DNA of 11,415 nt from Patescibacteria group bacterium (GTDB taxonomy: Bacteria > Patescibacteriota > Microgenomatia > UBA8517): NCBI GenBank assembly GCA_025057695.1, contig JANWVB010000037.1, positions 1-11,415 on the forward strand, read 5' to 3'. Below are positions 6,589 through 11,415 of the stretch, piece by piece. The notes beneath the pieces were generated by a model that was given only the letters and a program-made list of their open reading frames with translations, was not told where the DNA came from and ran no database searches. Numbering within the stretch: the first letter of the stretch is position 1; each line of letters begins with the position of its first letter. Position numbers and translations under genes: made by a program.

Positions 6589-7248
6589 GTGAATGACAAT
6601 TGGTCATCTGAAGAGCAAAATAACCATTTAAAATGGTTATTTTCTTTTATATCAGAGAACAAATTAAGTTTCCTTTTTGCTTTATTGGGTTTTTTTGCCC
6701 TTTTAACTGGTGTTTTTATATTTGTTAATACAAAAGATTCGCGCCAAGAAGGAATTGAAATTATATCGGATGAAAATCAGCAATCAAGCTTAAGTTCTCA
6801 AAAAAGTATCTTTGTTGAAGTTTCTGGTGAAGTTAAAAATCCTGGAGTTTATGAAATGTCAATTGAAGATCGAGTTTTTGAAGCTTTAAATAAAGCTGGG
6901 GGTTTTACAGAAAATGCAGATACGGCTTTTGTAGACAAAGTGATAAACAAGGCGGCCAAACTTGTCGATGGACAAAAAATTTATATCCCAAAAGCTGGCA
7001 AGCAATCGGAAGTGTTAAGTGCTAATAATTCGAGCGTTAATAAAAGCGATCAAACAGTATCAACGTCTCTTGTGAATATAAATACAGATAGCCTTCAAAA
7101 ACTTGATAGTCTGCCGGGAATTGGTCCAACTTACGCCCAAAGAATCATTGATCAACGCCCTTACTCATCTATAGAAGAGCTAAAAAGCAAAAAAGTTATA
7201 CCTAATTCTGTGTTTGAGAAGATAAAAGACAAGGTTACCGTTTATTAA
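6589..7248 (+). CDS. comEA: ComEA-like DNA-binding competence protein (SLBB plus helix-hairpin-helix)
   Basis: ComEA binds double-stranded DNA at the outer face of the membrane during natural transformation and hands it to the ComEC channel. The 219-residue protein shows one N-terminal transmembrane helix (about 27-47), a Ser/Gln-rich linker, a SLBB domain (73-136; VEVSGEVKNPGVYEM and DGQKIYIPKAG), a second polar linker (137-160), and a C-terminal helix-hairpin-helix domain (161-219) with VNINTDSLQKL and LPGIGP. This matches the Gram-positive type of ComEA. GTG at 6589 is the only reasonable start, since the next in-frame candidate (a TTG) falls inside the membrane helix. There is no Shine-Dalgarno sequence. 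A strong hairpin with a T-rich tract lies within its first 20 codons. The comEC gene starts 2 nt after its stop, so the two are surely co-transcribed. Confidence 0.93.
   Translation: MNDNWSSEEQNNHLKWLFSFISENKLSFLFALLGFFALLTGVFIFVNTKDSRQEGIEIISDENQQSSLSSQKSIFVEVSGEVKNPGVYEMSIEDRVFEALNKAGGFTENADTAFVDKVINKAAKLVDGQKIYIPKAGKQSEVLSANNSSVNKSDQTVSTSLVNINTDSLQKLDSLPGIGPTYAQRIIDQRPYSSIEELKSKKVIPNSVFEKIKDKVTVY
6617..6643 (+). terminator. Terminator-like perfect hairpin inside the 5' end of comEA
   Basis: AAAATAACCATT (6617-6628) and AATGGTTATTTT (6632-6643) are exact reverse complements around a 3-nt loop (TAA), and the T-rich tail continues as CTTTT to 6648. The layout is that of an intrinsic terminator, although the stem has only two G-C pairs. 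It lies 94 nt after the leuS stop and 28 nt inside comEA. It may end leuS transcripts, attenuate comEA, or be chance codon choice. Confidence 0.45.
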
Positions 7249-7250
7249 TA

Positions 7251-8321
7251 ATGCCCAAAATTGCTATTTGGATATTGTTGTTGGTGATTTTGATATTGAG
7301 GATTTTTTTATACCAAGTGAATTTGCCCAAATTCTCCGAAGACAGTGTTGTCAGAATATCTGCTTACATTAGAGAAGATCCGGTTATTTATGCCCGATCT
7401 CAAAAAGTTATTTTACAAGGTATAAAAGTATACTTGCCTTTTTATCCACGAGTTTCTTATGGTGATTATTTAGTTGTTCAAGGCAAAGTCCAAAAAGGTA
7501 GACTTGTTCAGACAAAAATACTTGAACACAAACAATCTGATAACCCTTTAAACAATTTTAGAAAGAATTTGTTTGATGTTTACAAGCAATCTTTGCCTAC
7601 CGATTTTGCAGGGCTTGTTTCTGGTGTTTCGCTTGGTTCTAAATCTTTGATTTCGAAAGATCTTTACGAAAAACTGATCAAAACAGGTACGGTACATGTG
7701 GTGGTTGCTTCTGGTATGAATGTTACGCTCATTACTAAGTTTGTTTTGAATTTGTTAATTGGTATGCTCAATCGCAAAATTGCAGTTGTTTTTGCTTGTC
7801 TTTTTGCGTGGTGGTACGCTTTTTTAGTAGGATTTGAAGCTCCTATTGTCAGAGCGACATTAATGGCAACAATTGCATTTTCCGCTTTAGAGCTAGGCAG
7901 ATTAAATGAATCTTTAAGGGCGTTATTCTTAACTGGATTTGCAATGTTGTTTTTCAATCCTCAATGGGTACATGATCTGGGTTTTTATTTATCATTTGCG
8001 TCAACTTCTTCATTAATTGTTCTTTCTAAGCCATTTTATGATCGCTTGAGTTTTGTACCTGCTTTTTTTAGAGAGAATTTTGCTAATTCTTTGGTTGCTC
8101 AAATTGGGGTTAGTCCGATATTAATTTATTTTTTTGGCTGGGTAAACATATTCTCTCCAGTCATAAATGCTTTAGTTCTGTGGACTATTGTACCGATAAC
8201 AATTATGGGGTTGATTGGAGGCTTTGTTGGCATTGTGAATATATCAATTGGTACTTTCATTTTGTACCTTACAATTCCGCTTTCGTGGGTGTTTTTGTCA
8301 GTTATAGATTTGTTTGCTTAA
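7251..8321 (+). CDS. comEC: ComEC-type DNA uptake channel, membrane part only
   Basis: This is the transmembrane channel that carries single-stranded DNA into the cytoplasm. The 356-residue protein starts with a membrane helix (5-21), then an OB-fold-like region (about 32-95) with YIREDPV and GDYLVVQGKV. The competence domain follows, with TGTVHVVVASGMNVTLI (145-161, the family's H-x3-SG-x-N/H stretch), EAPIVRATLM (196-205), DLGFYLSFAS (242-251), and several further hydrophobic helices to the end. The family's C-terminal metallo-beta-lactamase domain is absent here and is encoded by the next gene, which starts 1 nt after this stop in another frame. Both parts look complete, so I read this as a true gene split and not a broken gene. 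It follows comEA by 2 nt, and no Shine-Dalgarno sequence is seen. Confidence 0.92.
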   Translation: MPKIAIWILLLVILILRIFLYQVNLPKFSEDSVVRISAYIREDPVIYARSQKVILQGIKVYLPFYPRVSYGDYLVVQGKVQKGRLVQTKILEHKQSDNPLNNFRKNLFDVYKQSLPTDFAGLVSGVSLGSKSLISKDLYEKLIKTGTVHVVVASGMNVTLITKFVLNLLIGMLNRKIAVVFACLFAWWYAFLVGFEAPIVRATLMATIAFSALELGRLNESLRALFLTGFAMLFFNPQWVHDLGFYLSFASTSSLIVLSKPFYDRLSFVPAFFRENFANSLVAQIGVSPILIYFFGWVNIFSPVINALVLWTIVPITIMGLIGGFVGIVNISIGTFILYLTIPLSWVFLSVIDLFA

Positions 8322-8322
8322 A

Positions 8323-9216
8323 ATGAATCCGAAAATAATTTCAGCTGTTTTTTTGTTGATAATGGGTACTGTATTATTTGCATTTGTTAAATACCCAAGA
8401 TCTGATGTGGTACAGGTGATAGCCTGCGATGTTGGACAAGGGGATGGGTTTTTGATTATTCATAAGAGTTATCAAATTCTTATAGATGGTGGAGCTGATT
8501 CGCAAATTCTAACATGTTTATCTAAATACTTGCCTTTTTGGGATCGTGTTATAGAGCTTCTGATTTTGACTCATCCTCAAGAGGATCACTACAGAGGGCT
8601 AATTGATGTGTTTGAAAGGTATAATGTCCAAAATTTTCTTTTGCCGCAAATTGACTCTAGCAATGAAAGTTTTAGATTGCTAAAAAATTCTATGGTGGGT
8701 GAGGGTGCGAATGTGACATTTGCTCACTCTGGACAAAAAGTTAGGGTGGGTTTGATATATTTAGAGATACTCTGGCCTGACATGCGGTTTTTTAACGGTA
8801 ATTTAAAAGAAGGTGATAGTTTACGATTGGGTGACAAGATTGAAAATTTATACCAGACAGAAATTAATCCTAACAATCTTTCAGTGGTTTTTAAAGCGCG
8901 TTACAAAAATTTTGATATGTTATTTACTGGCGATATTGAACCTACAGCGATTGAAAAACTGCTTGGGTTGGTGGAAATTGGCGATGTTGAATATCTTAAA
9001 GTCCCTCATCACGGAAGCAGAAATGGACTTACAAAAGATTTGTTGAAATTTGCGACTCCAGAAATCGCAGTGATTTCTGTTGCTAGGAATAATTCCTATG
9101 GACATCCGCACCAGGAAATTTTGGAAATGCTTAATCAATATGCGAAGGTTTTCAGGACTGATCTAAAAGGCGATGTTGTAGTTTTGTCAGATGGCAACAA
9201 GATTTGGGTTAAGTAG
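8323..9216 (+). CDS. ComEC C-terminal-type metallo-beta-lactamase-fold protein, membrane-anchored
   Basis: This matches the metallo-beta-lactamase domain that is normally fused to the C-terminus of ComEC and is thought to degrade the non-transported DNA strand. In 297 residues it shows one N-terminal membrane helix (5-22), then the ComEC-type DVGQGDG (36-42), ILIDGG (52-57), the metal motif THPQEDHYRG (83-92), FTGDIE (201-206), VPHHGSRN (227-234) and SYGHPH (258-263). The metal motif has Gln86 where the classical HxHxDH has its second His. The helix should place the domain outside the cytoplasm, as in intact ComEC. I chose the ATG at 8323, 1 nt after the comEC stop; a TTG at 8314 would overlap comEC. 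It is surely translated together with comEC and would act with it. A general MBL hydrolase is less likely given the DVGQGDG and PHHGS pattern. Confidence 0.9.
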   Translation: MNPKIISAVFLLIMGTVLFAFVKYPRSDVVQVIACDVGQGDGFLIIHKSYQILIDGGADSQILTCLSKYLPFWDRVIELLILTHPQEDHYRGLIDVFERYNVQNFLLPQIDSSNESFRLLKNSMVGEGANVTFAHSGQKVRVGLIYLEILWPDMRFFNGNLKEGDSLRLGDKIENLYQTEINPNNLSVVFKARYKNFDMLFTGDIEPTAIEKLLGLVEIGDVEYLKVPHHGSRNGLTKDLLKFATPEIAVISVARNNSYGHPHQEILEMLNQYAKVFRTDLKGDVVVLSDGNKIWVK

Positions 9217-9240
9217 AGGTTGTTTTATTAATCACAGGTT

Positions 9241-9255
9241 TGTACCAGAGGTACA
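9241..9255. repeat. Short perfect hairpin between the competence block and argS
   Basis: TGTACC (9241-9246) and GGTACA (9250-9255) pair around an AGA loop. No T tract follows, so it is a poor terminator. It could be an RNA structure at the 3' end of the competence transcript, or chance. Confidence 0.3.
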
Positions 9256-9313
9256 TTGTTAGATTGATGTAAATAAATATTAAAAGCAATTAGCTATATC
9301 CGGAAATAAAATG

Positions 9314-9319
9314 TAAAAT
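9314..9319 (+). promoter_or_regulatory. Candidate -10 box for argS, almost abutting the start codon
   Basis: TAAAAT preceded by TG lies 10 nt before the argS ATG. A start about 7 nt downstream would leave only 3-4 nt of leader. No clear -35 hexamer is visible. Confidence 0.35.
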
Positions 9320-9329
9320 TAGATAGTTT

Positions 9330-11027
9330 ATGCGCAGTATCATTAAAAAAGCGCTCCAAGATATATCTGAAAATAATTCACAGGTAGTAGTGGATGTTCC
9401 TCTTGAGAGATTTGGAGATTATTCAACCAACTTGGCTCTTATTTCTGCGCCACGCGGTACTAATCCAAGAACTTATGCTGAGGGTTTGGTTTATAAATTA
9501 AAGGCTAATCAGGATTTGATGAATCTTATTGAAAGGGTAGAAATTGCCGGTCCGGGATTTATAAATTTTTTTGTTAAACAAGAAACGCTTCTTTTAGAAT
9601 TGGCAAAATTAGTCTCTCAAGAGAATCGGTACTTAAATCAAGCTGACAGAAAAGGAACAGTTTTGATTGAATATTCTTCTCCAAATATAGCCAAACGATT
9701 TAGCATAGGGCATTTGAGATCTACGATAATTGGAGACGCGCTTAAGAAGTTATACTCGGCACTTGGGTACAAGGTCATTGGCGAAAATCATTTGGGCGAC
9801 TGGGGTACACAATTTGGGATGATCATAGCCCAAATAGTCAGGCATAATCTTGATCCTAAAGACCTATCTGTTGAAGATCTAGAGAAACTCTATGTTGAGT
9901 TTAACAACGAGATGAAAAATGATCCGTCTCTTCGTGATATTGCAAAAGAATGGTTTAAGAAATTGGAAAACAAAGATCCAACAGCCCGGCAAATTTGGCA
10001 GATTGTCAAAGAAATATCTTTAAGAGAGTTTAAACGAATTTATGACATGTTGGGTGTGAATATAGAAAATGAGCATGGAGAAAGTTTTTATGAAGAAAAG
10101 ATGCCTGAGGTAATTTCTTTGGTAAAAAAGGCTGGTATTTGTCAGGTTGGCGAAGGTGGAGCTATAATTGTTCCTTTTGACGATATGCCGCCGGCAATGC
10201 TTGTGAAGTCGGATGGTACAACTACATATTTCACTCGCGACTTAGCCGCTTTTTACTATCGCATAAAAACTTGGAATCCATCGGTACTCATATATGAAGT
10301 TGGTTCTGACCAAACGCTTCATTTTAAGCAAGTGTTTGAGACTGTAAAAAAATTAGGTTGGAGTGATGGTAGAGAGTTAAAACATGTTGCGCATGGATTA
10401 ATAAGATTCCAGCATGGCAAAATGTCAACAAGAAGAGGCGAGACTATAAAATTGGAAGAAGTTTTAGAAGAATCGGTACAACGCTCAAAGCTCATAATAA
10501 AAAACTCCGAAACAGACAAAGGTTTGACTGAAGAAGAGGTAAAATCACTTTCATATGATGTAGGTATTGGCGCTGTTAAGTACTTTGATCTTTCGCACGC
10601 CCCGGAAAGCGACATAATATTTGATTGGAACAAGATAATTGTTTTGGAAGGCAATTCCGGTCCTTATCTGCAGTATACATATGCCAGAACGCAAAGCATT
10701 TTAGAAAAATCTAATTTTTCTGATTTAGACATAGGTACTCTTGATACTACAAAGCTAAAATCAAAAATCTTAGATAACGAGCTTTCTTTACTACGTCATA
10801 TAATCCATTTTAAAGAGGTTTTAGAGGATGCGGCGACTACTTATTCGCCAAATTTGCTTTGCAATTATTTATATTTACTTTCACAAAAATATAATTCTTA
10901 TTACTCTTCGAATAAAATAATAGGTTCTGAGAATGAATTCTTTAGAGTTGTCTTGACAAAAGCTGTGGGTATTTTGATTAAAAATGGTTTGTCTATTTTA
11001 GGGATTAAAACTCCGCCAAAAATGTAG
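9330..11027 (+). CDS. argS: Arginyl-tRNA synthetase
   Basis: This class I synthetase charges tRNA-Arg in the cytoplasm. It has 565 residues, a normal length. The N-terminal Arg-S domain shows PLERFGDYSTNLAL (24-37) and GPGFINFFV (74-82). The catalytic domain shows EYSSPNIAKRFSIGHLRST (114-132), in which the HIGH-type motif is SIGH, then NHLGDWGTQFG, and KMSTRRG at 364-370. The C-terminal DALR-type anticodon domain begins near YLQYTYARTQSIL and ends in LGIKTPPKM, very like the usual LGIxTPxRM ending, so the gene is complete. As far as I recall, Ser at the first HIGH position is also found in ArgRS of some Gram-positive bacteria, so it is probably not a defect. The ATG at 9330 gives the expected N-terminus and has no Shine-Dalgarno sequence. 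The 113-nt gap before it suggests its own promoter. Confidence 0.97.
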   Translation: MRSIIKKALQDISENNSQVVVDVPLERFGDYSTNLALISAPRGTNPRTYAEGLVYKLKANQDLMNLIERVEIAGPGFINFFVKQETLLLELAKLVSQENRYLNQADRKGTVLIEYSSPNIAKRFSIGHLRSTIIGDALKKLYSALGYKVIGENHLGDWGTQFGMIIAQIVRHNLDPKDLSVEDLEKLYVEFNNEMKNDPSLRDIAKEWFKKLENKDPTARQIWQIVKEISLREFKRIYDMLGVNIENEHGESFYEEKMPEVISLVKKAGICQVGEGGAIIVPFDDMPPAMLVKSDGTTTYFTRDLAAFYYRIKTWNPSVLIYEVGSDQTLHFKQVFETVKKLGWSDGRELKHVAHGLIRFQHGKMSTRRGETIKLEEVLEESVQRSKLIIKNSETDKGLTEEEVKSLSYDVGIGAVKYFDLSHAPESDIIFDWNKIIVLEGNSGPYLQYTYARTQSILEKSNFSDLDIGTLDTTKLKSKILDNELSLLRHIIHFKEVLEDAATTYSPNLLCNYLYLLSQKYNSYYSSNKIIGSENEFFRVVLTKAVGILIKNGLSILGIKTPPKM

Positions 11028-11052
11028 TGATTTTTTTATTTGATTTGTGGTG

Positions 11053-11058
11053 TATAGT
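11053..11058 (+). promoter_or_regulatory. Candidate -10 box for the phosphatase-like gene
   Basis: TATAGT preceded by TG lies 30 nt before the ATG at 11089, giving a predicted leader of about 24 nt. A T run just after the argS stop (11031-11037) separates it from argS. No clear -35 hexamer is seen. Confidence 0.3.
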
Positions 11059-11088
11059 ACAAGCAATTGTATTTAGATTTCAAAAGAA

Positions 11089-11415
11089 ATGACAGAAAGA
11101 ATAGGTGTTGTAAGAGAATTACTGCTAAGAGAACCTCGTTCTGTAGCCAGAAATTTTGTTTTGCAGGCTTCAGGTGACAGGGAACATCGTGAAGCTGGAT
11201 TAGATGATGGAACAGTTGAGCTAGATTTGCGATTTGGCAAAGGGTTGATTTGTTATGGCGGACAGGATGCTGTGGGTGCGGCTGTTTTTCCTTTGAGTGA
11301 AGAGAATTCTATCCAAGCAGTAATGGTTGCGGCTGATGGGTGTTCCTTTGGTGATAAAACTAATTCGGCTAAGGCGGCAAAAATTGCGGTGGAACACAAT
11401 CTCTTAGGTTGGGAT
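11089..11415 (+). CDS. Probable PP2C-like serine/threonine phosphatase, N-terminal part (3' truncated)
   Basis: The frame stays open from an ATG at 11089 to the window edge (109 residues). After about 50 residues of polar N-terminus come ICYGGQDAVGAAVF (54-67) and VMVAADGCSFG (79-89), then NSAKAAKIAVEHNL (92-105). This is the layout of the PP2C fold: a Gln-Asp or Asn-Asp near the start, a hydrophobic strand ending in the metal-binding Asp-Gly, and then a small-residue-rich helix. D60 and D83 would be the metal ligands. The DGCSFG form recalls the DGCGSG variant of bacterial PP2C-type phosphatases rather than the DGMGGH form. Such enzymes reverse Ser/Thr phosphorylation, but no kinase or target gene is in view. 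The later metal-binding motifs are beyond the window, so the family call is tentative; the reading frame itself is likely real. Confidence 0.55.
   Translation, partial: MTERIGVVRELLLREPRSVARNFVLQASGDREHREAGLDDGTVELDLRFGKGLICYGGQDAVGAAVFPLSEENSIQAVMVAADGCSFGDKTNSAKAAKIAVEHNLLGWD

Noticed and set aside
6260..6607. Open frame of 115 codons on the minus strand at the leuS-comEA junction
   Set aside because: Most of it is antisense to the conserved leuS C-terminus; the peptide shows no recognisable motif and has no promoter or ribosome binding site.
8305..8330. Frameshift or programmed slip joining comEC and the MBL gene
   Set aside because: The stop and next ATG fall at a domain boundary, and the MBL part has its own N-terminal membrane helix, so two genes are simpler.
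10319..10654. Open frame of 111 codons on the minus strand
   Set aside because: It is antisense to the KMSTR and anticodon-domain region of argS and looks like a shadow.
11019..11037. AAAAAT and ATTTTT flanking the argS stop as a terminator hairpin
   Set aside because: The stem is six A-T pairs only, too weak to call; the T run after it is noted under the downstream promoter.
1..11415. CRISPR arrays, insertion sequences, toxin-antitoxin, phage or defence genes
   Set aside because: I found no spaced direct repeats, transposase-like genes or defence domains on either strand.

Overview
The window is an AT-rich bacterial segment (roughly one third G+C by eye). Every gene I can support reads on the + strand: the end of an F1 ATP synthase operon, leuS, a three-gene competence block, argS, and the start of a PP2C-like phosphatase gene. 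Small divergent ATP synthase subunits, a ComEC split into two proteins, a LeuRS with an atypical HIGH region, starts without Shine-Dalgarno sequences, and very tight gene packing together suggest a Candidatus Patescibacteria (CPR) genome, perhaps Microgenomates. That placement is inference. TGA ends atpD, so the standard bacterial code (table 11) fits, and the Gly-TGA code of Gracilibacteria/Absconditabacteria is not needed.

Positions 1-3348 hold the distal half of the ATP synthase operon: atpA (3' part), atpG, atpD and atpC, separated by 8 nt or less or overlapping. Catalytic residues are kept. The regulatory parts have drifted: epsilon lacks its C-terminal helical domain, the DELSEED loop of beta reads SELSVED, the adenine-stacking Tyr of beta is Leu, and the gamma termini are divergent.

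Positions 3349-3904 are the only long intergenic region. It holds a terminator-like hairpin, a strongly T-rich stretch, one perfect DnaA-box sequence with a near-match 18 nt away in the same orientation, and a palindrome over the likely leuS -10 box. It contains no convincing gene.

Positions 3905-6523 encode leucyl-tRNA synthetase. Positions 6589-9216 encode ComEA, the ComEC membrane channel, and a separate ComEC-type metallo-beta-lactamase protein, 1-2 nt apart. These would bind incoming DNA, carry it across the membrane, and perhaps degrade one strand. A perfect 12-bp hairpin followed by a T-rich tract lies inside the first codons of comEA and could act as an attenuator or as the leuS terminator. 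Positions 9330-11027 encode arginyl-tRNA synthetase, and 11089 to the window end encode the N-terminus of a probable PP2C-like phosphatase.

Most of the window is housekeeping. I see no new multi-gene system. The observations most worth checking are the DnaA-box pair, the hairpin inside comEA, and the linked changes in the ATP synthase regulatory elements.
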